Source: Bacteroidales bacterium (GTDB lineage: Bacteria > Bacteroidota > Bacteroidia > Bacteroidales > UBA1715). From it: DNA of 5,666 bases. Shown here piece after piece: positions 1 to 5,085 of the stretch; within the stretch, counting starts at the first letter, position 1, and every line of letters begins with the position of its first letter. The notes under the pieces are model-generated. The model worked only from the letters and a program-made list of their open reading frames with translations. It ran no database searches and had not been told where the DNA came from. Location: the NCBI GenBank assembly GCA_031262005.1, contig JAISIO010000110.1, positions 1-5,666 of the forward strand, in the 5' to 3' direction. Position numbers and translations under genes: made by a program.

Positions 1-1
1 T

Positions 2-133
2 CAACCGGTAGTTGCCACATTACTGAGCATTGATATGCATGGCGATCAACTATCGTGGCACAAAATTGTTTCTATGCTGTTAGTGTTTGCCGGTGTGTAT
101 TTGGTGAATATGTCTAATAAGAGTAACAAGTAG
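2..133 (+). CDS. EamA/DMT-family transporter, C-terminal end (partial)
   Basis: Only the last 43 codons and a TAG stop are present; the gene enters from the left edge. The visible peptide begins QPVVATLLSIDMHGDQLSW and continues into a hydrophobic segment, SMLLVFAGVYLVN, with a short polar tail. A conserved P-V-x-A-x-L stretch, a short loop and a final helix ending in GVYLV is the usual C-terminus of drug/metabolite transporters of the EamA type, which are ten-helix inner-membrane proteins exporting small metabolites or drugs. The substrate cannot be told from this fragment. It converges with the beta-propeller gene, with only 50 bp between their stop codons. The family call is from the pattern of the last helices; any other polytopic protein with a similar end would be the alternative. 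Confidence 0.75.
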   Translation, partial: QPVVATLLSIDMHGDQLSWHKIVSMLLVFAGVYLVNMSNKSNK

Positions 134-161
134 ACGAGGGACGAGTAAACGAGAGACGAGA
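134..161. repeat. Degenerate heptad array after the transporter stop
   Basis: ACGAG occurs four times at 134, 141, 149 and 156, so the spacing is 7, 8 and 7 bp. The array begins at the base after the TAG stop of the transporter gene. It belongs to the same type of 7-bp periodic low-complexity DNA seen at 1183-1248, 2261-2341 and 5045-5079. Confidence 0.7.
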
Positions 162-185
162 TATTTTGCCTAATTTCTCGTTTTT
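156..185 (+). terminator. Possible intrinsic terminator of the transporter gene
   Basis: ACGAGA (156-161) can pair with TCTCGT (176-181), leaving a 14-nt loop, and is followed by a T-run (181-185). The 6-bp stem with a long loop is weak for an intrinsic terminator. The position, between two convergent stop codons, fits. The left arm is the last unit of the ACGAG heptad array, so the pairing could also be a by-product of repeat composition. Confidence 0.35.
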
Positions 186-1260
186 AATTGTGTTTTTTTC
201 TTAAAAAAACCACTTTCCCATTAGTGGTGGCGCACACAATAGTGCCGTTGGAGAGCAGGGTAGGAGTTGAAAAAATCTTTCCGCCTACTGGAATTTTTTG
301 CTCTATATCGCCATTCTCGTTCAATATGTAGAGATGTTTGTCGTAAGAACCAACAATAATTTTTTTGTCGGGCGTAATTACTGCCGATGACACAATGCGT
401 TTTTTCGTAGGTATTGCCCGAAGTAATTTCCCTGCATTATTTATAATGTATATGTATTTGTCGAAGGAGCCTATTACAAATTTTTCGTTATCAATTTTTC
501 GGGGCGAAGCGTGGATTCTTCCCTGTGTTGCAATTTTCCATTTTGTACGCCCTTGCAAATCAATGTTATAAATGTTTTTGTCATACGAAGCTAACACAAG
601 CGAATTGCTGTCGAGTTCCAATGGTTTTGAATGCATAATCCATTTGTCTGTTTTGTAACGAGTTATGAGTTTTTTATTGCGGTCGAAAATATATAATTGA
701 TTGTCGTTGCTGCCAATGCACGAAAATTGATTGGAAAGCACCACAGGACTTCCGTGTGTAATTCCTTTGGTTTTTTGAATGTATAGTGAGTCGTTGTGCA
801 AGTTGTAAAACACTATTTTCCGTCGTTCGGTGCCAAACACTACCGTTGACGAATCAACTTGTGCAAGATTGGTAAACATTCGTCCGCCCGGTTTAATAGT
901 ACGTTGTAACATACCTTGTTCGTTGAAAAAATAAATACGACCATCGTAAGAACCAAGAGCAACTAAGCTATCGTTCACGATTGACGGTGTGGCATGCACC
1001 CACATTTTTGTGCGAAATTCTTGTAGCTTTTCGCCCACTTCGTTGAAAAAATAAATACGCTTTCGGTGAGAACCTATCACCACATTGTTGCTTTCGGTAG
1101 CAAGTAAACTCGAATATACCGCTCCGCGAATGGGAACAATTTGTATGCTGTATGCAGAGGTTTGAGCGTGGCTTACGCTAACGAACAATGAACAATGAAC
1201 AATGAACAATGCTAATAAAGACGAGAGATAGGAGATATGAGATTTTAGAATTGTAAACAC
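184..1260 (-). CDS. Secreted PQQ/BamB-like eight-bladed beta-propeller protein
   Basis: This 358-residue protein starts with GTG (1260-1258). A signal peptide covers about residues 1-32, with predicted cleavage after S-H-A before Q33, so it is exported by Sec; no lipobox is seen (C23 follows H). The mature part is built from eight repeats of about 40 residues. Their shared motif, roughly (I/V/L)-G-S-x-D-x-x-(I/L)-Y-x-x-N, starts near residues 62, 102, 142, 182, 223, 263, 303 and 343. This is the pattern of PQQ-type or BamB/YncE-like beta-propellers, which act as protein-binding scaffolds or, in quinoproteins, carry a cofactor. No catalytic or PQQ-ligand residues can be assigned, so enzymatic function is not claimed. 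It is transcribed divergently from the DUF3298 gene. Oddities are a signal peptide largely encoded by simple heptad repeats, and an in-frame TAA between the GTG and an upstream ATG at 1296-1294. The fold is fairly certain; the role is unknown. Confidence 0.88.
   Translation of the reverse strand: MFTILKSHISYLSSLLALFIVHCSLFVSVSHAQTSAYSIQIVPIRGAVYSSLLATESNNVVIGSHRKRIYFFNEVGEKLQEFRTKMWVHATPSIVNDSLVALGSYDGRIYFFNEQGMLQRTIKPGGRMFTNLAQVDSSTVVFGTERRKIVFYNLHNDSLYIQKTKGITHGSPVVLSNQFSCIGSNDNQLYIFDRNKKLITRYKTDKWIMHSKPLELDSNSLVLASYDKNIYNIDLQGRTKWKIATQGRIHASPRKIDNEKFVIGSFDKYIYIINNAGKLLRAIPTKKRIVSSAVITPDKKIIVGSYDKHLYILNENGDIEQKIPVGGKIFSTPTLLSNGTIVCATTNGKVVFLRKKHN
919..1059. repeat. Near-identical DNA in blades 1 and 2 of the propeller gene
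   Basis: A 21-bp stretch at 919-939 recurs exactly at 1039-1059, 120 bp (40 codons) away. On the coding strand both copies encode RIYFFNE of adjacent blades. Other blades share the protein motif but have diverged in DNA, so these two look like the most recent duplication or conversion. Confidence 0.75.
1183..1211. repeat. Perfect 7-bp tandem repeat (GAACAAT)4 within the signal-peptide codons
   Basis: Four perfect copies of GAACAAT start at 1183, 1190, 1197 and 1204, followed by one further G. On the coding (minus) strand the unit reads ATTGTTC and encodes about residues 18-26 (LFIVHCSLF) of the propeller precursor. Seven is not a multiple of three, so gain or loss of one unit would shift the frame between the GTG start and the mature protein. 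Confidence 0.9.
1221..1248. repeat. Degenerate heptad array in the signal-peptide codons
   Basis: Four consecutive 7-mers each end in AG, three of them in GAG: ACGAGAG (1221), ATAGGAG (1228), ATATGAG (1235) and a weaker ATTTTAG (1242). The array encodes residues 5-14 of the propeller precursor on the minus strand. Only ten bases separate it from the perfect GAACAAT array. Confidence 0.65.
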
Positions 1261-1326
1261 AAGACAAAAAACTTAATACGTGATTTTGTTAATCATGTTC
1301 GTATTATTAATCCTATAACGCAGGCT

Positions 1327-1370
1327 TTAAAAAAATAAGGCGGAAAGAGAAGTGGAGTTCTCTTGTCCGC
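1327..1370 (-). terminator. Hairpin plus T-tract: terminator or attenuator in the propeller leader
   Basis: On the minus strand, 1370-1358 pairs with 1351-1340: twelve base pairs with a single bulged base (1365) and a 6-nt loop (1352-1357). The stem base is GC-rich (GCGG/CCGC). Three bases later follows a run of seven T broken from the stem by CTTA. This is a canonical intrinsic terminator for leftward transcription only, since rightward transcription meets no T-tract. No complete leftward gene lies upstream of it: it sits between the leftward promoter (1410-1439) and the propeller start (1260). It would therefore end a short leader RNA or attenuate the propeller mRNA. Confidence 0.7.
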
Positions 1371-1404
1371 ACCCATTCATTAAAGGAATAATAAAGCGTA
1401 ACAG
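1327..1404 (-). ncRNA. Candidate short leader RNA of about 75 nt (speculative)
   Basis: A leftward promoter with its -7 box at 1417-1410 should start RNA near 1405-1402, and an intrinsic terminator ends near 1328, which defines a 75-80 nt transcript. The same segment contains a 17-codon frame from ATG (1380-1378) to TAA (1329-1327), MNGCGQENSTSLSALFF, that spans the hairpin. A second frame starts four bases later and runs 27 codons to a TGA overlapping the ATG at 1296-1294. Either could be chance. I do not recognise a known RNA family. Confidence 0.25.
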
Positions 1405-1409
1405 TTCCA

Positions 1410-1439
1410 CAAAAGTACTATATTTTTTTTATAATGCAA
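1410..1439 (-). promoter_or_regulatory. Bacteroidota-type promoter, leftward (propeller leader)
   Basis: Read on the minus strand, TACTTTTG at 1417-1410 matches the TAnnTTTG -7 consensus exactly. A TTG at 1439-1437 lies 19 bp upstream as a reduced -33 element (ATTG instead of TTTG). The leader to the GTG start would be about 145 nt and contains the terminator-like hairpin. Confidence 0.6.
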
Positions 1440-1457
1440 TAATTTGCGAAAAACTTA

Positions 1458-1487
1458 TTTGAATAAATATGATTTTTTATACTTTTG
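1458..1487 (+). promoter_or_regulatory. Bacteroidota-type promoter of the DUF3298 gene
   Basis: TTTG at 1458-1461 and TACTTTTG at 1480-1487 are separated by 18 bp and match both the -33 (TTTG) and -7 (TAnnTTTG) consensus of Bacteroidota sigma-ABfr. The start codon at 1504 lies only 16 bp after the -7 box, so the 5' leader is very short and A-rich, without a Shine-Dalgarno sequence. The -7 octamer is identical to that of the divergent leftward promoter. Confidence 0.75.
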
Positions 1488-1503
1488 AACAAAAATAAAC
1501 ATA

Positions 1504-2262
1504 ATGAAACGAACTACAAACTATAAGCTCAGCGCAGCTACAAAACGAATTGTAACGCCTGTTTTTTTATTGATTTTTGGCGTATACAGTGCATTTGCAC
1601 AAGAACAATTGCAATTGGAAAAACAAGAAATTCGGTATGGTACATTTGAATACGACAGCTTAAAAAGCACCATTGGTATTGAATTGAACTTTGAAATCCC
1701 CGCTATTTATTGTGATGCCGATACTGCGTTAGTCTCTATTCGCACACAAATTTTGTCGGCAATTTACGAAACACCCGTTGATAGTGTTATACGTGATAGC
1801 AGTGCGTTAGTTCATCTTTTTTTTGAAATTGATAGTTTGCCCACTGAATCGGAAATGCCGCTGCCTTATCAAAAAACACGAACAGGTAAAGTCCTATTCG
1901 CCAATGCGAATTATGTAAGTTATGCAATTAACGGCTATGATTATTCAGGCGGCGCACATGGTTATACTTCGGTGTATTATTATGAATTCGATGTAAAAAC
2001 GGGTAAACGTCTCACCGAAAGCGATATTTTCAAAGGAGATTATGAAAAAACACTTACACAGATATTCTTGAAAAAATTAGAAACTGAGGACTGTTTTAAA
2101 GAGCTTTACATTGATAGAGTGCGTCCCAACGGAAACTTTTTTATTAACGAAAAAGGAATTACCTATTTTTTCAATTCGTATGAAATAGCTTCCTATGCTT
2201 GCGGTAATTTCGAGCTATTTATTCCTTTTGAGGAACTATCTGCAATTGTGCAGACAAAATAG
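1504..2262 (+). CDS. Secreted DUF4163/DUF3298 (RsiV-like) domain protein
   Basis: This 252-residue protein begins with a positively charged n-region and the hydrophobic segment PVFLLIFGVYSAFA, with cleavage predicted after A32 before Q33. It is therefore exported to the periplasm or surface. Residues about 40-135 fit the DUF4163 (PdaC/RsiV-like) region. About 147-245 carry DUF3298 hallmarks: YSGGAHGY (147-154), FDVKTGKRLTESDIF (162-176), F-I-N-E-K-G-I-T-Y-F (213-222), YEIASYACG (226-234) and the final LFIPFEEL (238-245). In Bacillus the same architecture forms the lysozyme-sensing part of anti-sigma factor RsiV; here no cytoplasmic anti-sigma domain or retained membrane anchor is present, so sigma regulation is not implied. 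Ligand and function are unknown. It has its own promoter just upstream and precedes hrpB in the same direction by 80 bp. Confidence 0.85.
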   Translation: MKRTTNYKLSAATKRIVTPVFLLIFGVYSAFAQEQLQLEKQEIRYGTFEYDSLKSTIGIELNFEIPAIYCDADTALVSIRTQILSAIYETPVDSVIRDSSALVHLFFEIDSLPTESEMPLPYQKTRTGKVLFANANYVSYAINGYDYSGGAHGYTSVYYYEFDVKTGKRLTESDIFKGDYEKTLTQIFLKKLETEDCFKELYIDRVRPNGNFFINEKGITYFFNSYEIASYACGNFELFIPFEELSAIVQTK

Positions 2263-2341
2263 AGTGAAGCTTGATATTTGATGAGTCTTTTTCATGACCA
2301 CCTCTTCTAATCACTACACTCTAAACTCTACTCACTAATTT
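2261..2341. repeat. Two degenerate heptad arrays filling the gap before hrpB
   Basis: From 2261 to 2281 three consecutive 7-mers end in TGA (AGAGTGA, AGCTTGA, TATTTGA). From 2307 to 2341 five consecutive 7-mers begin with CTA (starts 2307, 2314, 2321, 2328, 2335), the consensus being CTANNCN. The second array stops one base before the hrpB ATG. The first is purine-rich and the second pyrimidine-rich on the plus strand, giving short complementary segments such as TGAGT (2282-2286) with ACTCA (2330-2334). No convincing promoter or terminator was found in this spacer. Confidence 0.65.
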
Positions 2342-2342
2342 C

Positions 2343-4814
2343 ATGTTCTTCGATTATTCTTCCGCTCAACTTCCTATTTGTGAGGTGATTCCATCAATTT
2401 TACAGCAACTTTCGCAAGAAAGCACCTGCATAATACAAGCGGCACCCGGAGCGGGCAAAAGTACGCTTGTTCCCTTGTGCTTGCTCAACGAAGCGTGGCT
2501 TGAAGGCAAAAAAATAATACTACTCGAACCGCGCCGAATAGCTGCGCGAGCTGTTGCCGAACGTATGGCTGATTTGCTTGGCGAGCAGGTGGGCGAAACT
2601 GTGGGCTACCGCATACGGTTTGAGACAAAAATTTCGGAACGCACTCGTATAGAAGTTGTTACCGAAGGTATTCTTACTCGTATGTTGCAAGCCGACACCA
2701 TACTCGAAGGCATTGCCTGCATCATGTTCGATGAATTTCACGAGCGCAATCTTCATTCGGAACTTGGGCTGGCTTTGAGTCGTAATTTACAAACGACTTT
2801 GCGACCAGAATTGCGCCTTGTGATAATGTCGGCAACACTCAATGCGCTTGAATTGAAAGAAAAATTACACGCACCCTGCATTGAGAGCATCGGACGGCAA
2901 TTTCCTATCGAAATTTCGTATTCTGCCGATTGCGACAGCTTTTCCATTGCTCAACATACAGCCAACACTGTGCGGAAGGTAATTCAAACGCATGAAGGCG
3001 ATATTCTCGTATTTCTTCCTGGCGAAGGCGAAATTCGCACTTGCGAGGAAATGTTGAAATCTTTGCAGGACACCTGCTCTATATATGCCTTGTATGGACA
3101 ATTACCCTTTGCCAAGCAACAAACCGCGTTGCGCAAAAACACGAGCGGAAAACGCAAAATTGTGCTTGCTACCAATATAGCCGAAACGTCGATTACTATA
3201 GAAGGCATACGAATAGTGATTGACAGCGGTTTGGAGCGTGTTGCAAAATTCAATCCTGTGAGCGGACTTACTCAATTAGAACTGCGCAAAATTTCGGTTG
3301 ATGCTGCCGACCAACGTGCCGGACGAGCCGGACGAACAGCAGCAGGCGTGTGCTTTCGCTTGTGGTCGTTGGGTACGCAACATCAGTTGCAAGCGCACCG
3401 TTCGCCCGAAATTGAACAAGCCGATTTGTGCACTCTTGTGCTTGAACTTGCGCAGTGGGGAACGCTTGACTACACGCAATTGCTGTGGATTACACCGCCA
3501 CCGAAAACGCAGTATTATCAAGCTCTGCACACACTCGAAAATCTTGGTGCAATAGAAAATAACGCTATAACGTTGCACGGAAAGGAATTGCAACAATTTC
3601 CGGCACATCCTCGTTTAGCGCACATGATACTCAAAGCTCGTGCAAAAAATTGCACTCACATTGCCTGTGATATTGCGGCAATTCTTTCGGAGCGAGACCC
3701 ATTGGTAAATGAAACACAGGAAACGAATATTGCGCTGCGTATCAATGTCTTGCGAAAATTTCGATTGCATCAAAAAGGCAGTAAACAATTTGCTCGCATT
3801 GCGAAAATTGCCGAACAATATCGTGCTATTTTCAAAGAAACGGAAAACAACGATAGTGTTGATGAATATGATGTGGGGCTATTGTTGGCGTATGCCTATC
3901 CCGAACGAATTGCAAGTGCAAAAGCCGGAAACAATGCACAATTTTTGTTGGCAAACGGCAGCATTGCCTCAATGGCACATACCGATGAACTTGCCAATCA
4001 TTCGTGGATTGCAGTGGCGGCTGTAAGCGAACGTGAGCACAACGGGAAAATATTTTTAGCAGCTCCGCTCGACCCACTCGATTTAAAAGATTTGCTTACC
4101 CGAAAAGACGTTATTACATGGAACCGCAAAAAAGGAGGTATTGTGGCGCAAACCGAATTACGCATAGGTTCAATTGTGTTGCAAGCAACTCCGTTACACA
4201 ATATTGACGGTGAGAAAATTATAGACACAATTATTGCCGCTGTGCACAAAGAAGGGCAATTTATTTTGAATTGGGACGAGAGAACTATCCAGTTGCAAAA
4301 TCGCATTCAGTCGCTTGCAGTGTGGAATACTCATCAGCAATGGACTGATATGAGTACCGAAAATCTCTGTGCTACAGCCAACGAGTGGTTGCGCCCATAT
4401 TTGAACAATGTAAAAACAACCGATGATTTGCAAAAATTACCGCTTTATGATATTTTGTTCTTTTCGTTATCAGCAGAGCAGCAAAATTTGCTGGAAATGC
4501 TTGCTCCCGAAAAAATAGAAGTGCCGAGCGGTTCAAGAATCACGCTCAATTATTTTGCAAATGGCTCACCACCAGAACTTTCGGTACGGTTGCAGGAGTG
4601 TTTCGGAATGCTCACTACGCCCACGGTGAACAATGGCAGCGTGGCAGTAGTAATGCATTTGCTTTCACCCGGTTTCAAACTGGTGCAGGTTACGAGCGAT
4701 TTACACAGTTTTTGGACAAAAACCTATTTTGACGTTCGTAAAGATTTGCGCATACGATACAAAAAACACCGTTGGCCCGAAAATCCATTGGAAGCGCAGG
4801 CTGGGAAACGGTAG
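2343..4814 (+). CDS. hrpB: ATP-dependent helicase HrpB (DExH-box, superfamily 2)
   Basis: This 823-residue protein is the usual length for HrpB. All helicase motifs are present in order: Walker A A-P-G-A-G-K-S-T (34-41, K39 binding phosphate), motif Ia LEPRRIAARA (61-70), Ib TEGILTRML (107-115), Walker B/motif II DEFHER (130-135), motif III SAT (163-165), motif IV ILVFLPGEGE (221-230), motif V ATNIAETSITIEG (276-288) and motif VI QRAGRAGR (324-331) with its arginine fingers. A helicase-associated (HA2-like) region follows at about 390-480. The last third matches HrpB C-terminal domains, ending in RYKKHRWPENP (805-815). DEFH in motif II and this ending separate HrpB from HrpA. The enzyme should hydrolyse ATP to remodel RNA in the cytoplasm, but its substrates are poorly defined in bacteria. 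The ATG at 2343 puts Walker A at the normal distance. No frameshift or lost motif is seen. It may be co-transcribed with the DUF3298 gene. Confidence 0.96.
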   Translation: MFFDYSSAQLPICEVIPSILQQLSQESTCIIQAAPGAGKSTLVPLCLLNEAWLEGKKIILLEPRRIAARAVAERMADLLGEQVGETVGYRIRFETKISERTRIEVVTEGILTRMLQADTILEGIACIMFDEFHERNLHSELGLALSRNLQTTLRPELRLVIMSATLNALELKEKLHAPCIESIGRQFPIEISYSADCDSFSIAQHTANTVRKVIQTHEGDILVFLPGEGEIRTCEEMLKSLQDTCSIYALYGQLPFAKQQTALRKNTSGKRKIVLATNIAETSITIEGIRIVIDSGLERVAKFNPVSGLTQLELRKISVDAADQRAGRAGRTAAGVCFRLWSLGTQHQLQAHRSPEIEQADLCTLVLELAQWGTLDYTQLLWITPPPKTQYYQALHTLENLGAIENNAITLHGKELQQFPAHPRLAHMILKARAKNCTHIACDIAAILSERDPLVNETQETNIALRINVLRKFRLHQKGSKQFARIAKIAEQYRAIFKETENNDSVDEYDVGLLLAYAYPERIASAKAGNNAQFLLANGSIASMAHTDELANHSWIAVAAVSEREHNGKIFLAAPLDPLDLKDLLTRKDVITWNRKKGGIVAQTELRIGSIVLQATPLHNIDGEKIIDTIIAAVHKEGQFILNWDERTIQLQNRIQSLAVWNTHQQWTDMSTENLCATANEWLRPYLNNVKTTDDLQKLPLYDILFFSLSAEQQNLLEMLAPEKIEVPSGSRITLNYFANGSPPELSVRLQECFGMLTTPTVNNGSVAVVMHLLSPGFKLVQVTSDLHSFWTKTYFDVRKDLRIRYKKHRWPENPLEAQAGKR

Positions 4815-4820
4815 AAAAAA

Positions 4821-5010
4821 ATCAGTGATTATCTGTAAAATCGGCAGGGCAAAAGCATGAAATTTACGTAAATATCTGATATTCAAATGATAAAAAGGTG
4901 AAAAATAGTAATTTTTAGTACAAAAAATTCAATATCAATTAATTGATAATCAATCGACTACATTGATTTCATGCTTTTACCCTGTAAAATCGGTGTCATC
5001 TGCGGGCGAG
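4821..5010. repeat. Interrupted dispersed intergenic repeat hosting the MITE-like element
   Basis: If the 140-bp element and one copy of its 9-bp duplication are removed, 4821-4844 joins 4994-5010 into one continuous sequence that contains ATCTGTAAAATCGG followed by TGTCATCTGCGGGCGAG. From memory, unchecked, this resembles intergenic repeats found in many bacterial genomes, whose minus-strand translation gives peptides like SPADDTDFTG. The repeat-family assignment is an inference. What the sequence shows directly is the 12-bp direct repeat CTGTAAAATCGG at 4833-4844 and 4982-4993. Confidence 0.4.
4836..4993. mobile_element. MITE-like non-autonomous element (140 bp) with 9-bp target duplication
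   Basis: The element spans 4845-4984. Its left end CAGGGCAAAAGCATGAAAT (4845-4863) is the inverted complement of its right end (4966-4984) except at one position (4850 against 4979). The 9-bp direct repeat TAAAATCGG abuts both ends (4836-4844 and 4985-4993). The interior is very AT-rich and holds short perfect palindromes: ATTTACGTAAAT (4862-4873), AATATC-T-GATATT (4871-4883) and TATCAATTAATTGATA (4933-4948). There is no room for a transposase, so it would be moved in trans by a full-length element with matching ends. A 9-bp duplication occurs in several insertion-sequence families, such as IS4-like and IS1-like; I cannot assign one. It lies between hrpB and the pssA promoter. The spacer's only other contents are the promoter and a heptad array. 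Confidence 0.75.
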
Positions 5011-5031
5011 AGAAATAAATTACTATCTTTG
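4999..5031 (+). promoter_or_regulatory. Bacteroidota-type promoter of pssA
   Basis: TATCTTTG at 5024-5031 matches the TAnnTTTG -7 consensus exactly. The best -33 candidate is TCTG (4999-5002), 21 bp upstream and one mismatch from TTTG, so that half is weak. Transcription would start near 5038, giving a leader of about 48 nt made mostly of the heptad array at 5045-5079. The -7 box is about 40 bp to the right of the MITE-like element. Confidence 0.6.
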
Positions 5032-5044
5032 CCCTTGGAATTAG

Positions 5045-5079
5045 ACACAAGATACGAGACGCAAGATACAAGACATATT
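5045..5079. repeat. Degenerate heptad array in the pssA leader
   Basis: Consecutive 7-mers ACACAAG (5045), ATACGAG (5052), ACGCAAG (5059) and ATACAAG (5066) share the pattern A-N-R-C-R-A-G or close to it, followed by a decayed fifth unit. The array ends six bases before the pssA ATG and would form most of its mRNA leader. Purines dominate on the coding strand, the opposite of the CTA-type array before hrpB. Confidence 0.7.
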
Positions 5080-5085
5080 AAAAAC

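Noticed and set aside
365..571. 68-codon plus-strand frame inside the propeller gene
   Set aside because: It is antisense to well-conserved blade repeats and has no recognisable domain.
1189..1197. Cysteine 23 of the propeller precursor as a lipoprotein site
   Set aside because: The residues before it are I-V-H; histidine at -1 does not fit a lipobox, and a good signal peptidase I site follows at S-H-A before Q33.
134..1248. Heptad arrays as a CRISPR
   Set aside because: The units are 7 bp, adjacent and degenerate, with no spacers of uniform length and no cas genes.
1340..1370. Hairpin as a bidirectional terminator between two convergent genes
   Set aside because: The flanking genes are divergent, not convergent, and a T-tract exists only in the leftward direction.
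2273..2280. GATATTTG as a -7 box for hrpB
   Set aside because: It has one mismatch to TAnnTTTG, no -33 element at suitable spacing, and lies within periodic heptad DNA where such matches are easy to obtain.
2520..4433. Many overlapping frames on both strands inside hrpB
   Set aside because: They are shadows of a helicase with every motif in frame; none has a domain, signal peptide or leader of its own.
4901..4916. AAAAAT-AGTA-ATTTTT as a terminator for hrpB
   Set aside because: It is a 6-bp all-AT stem without GC base pairs, inside the very AT-rich MITE-like element; too weak to support.
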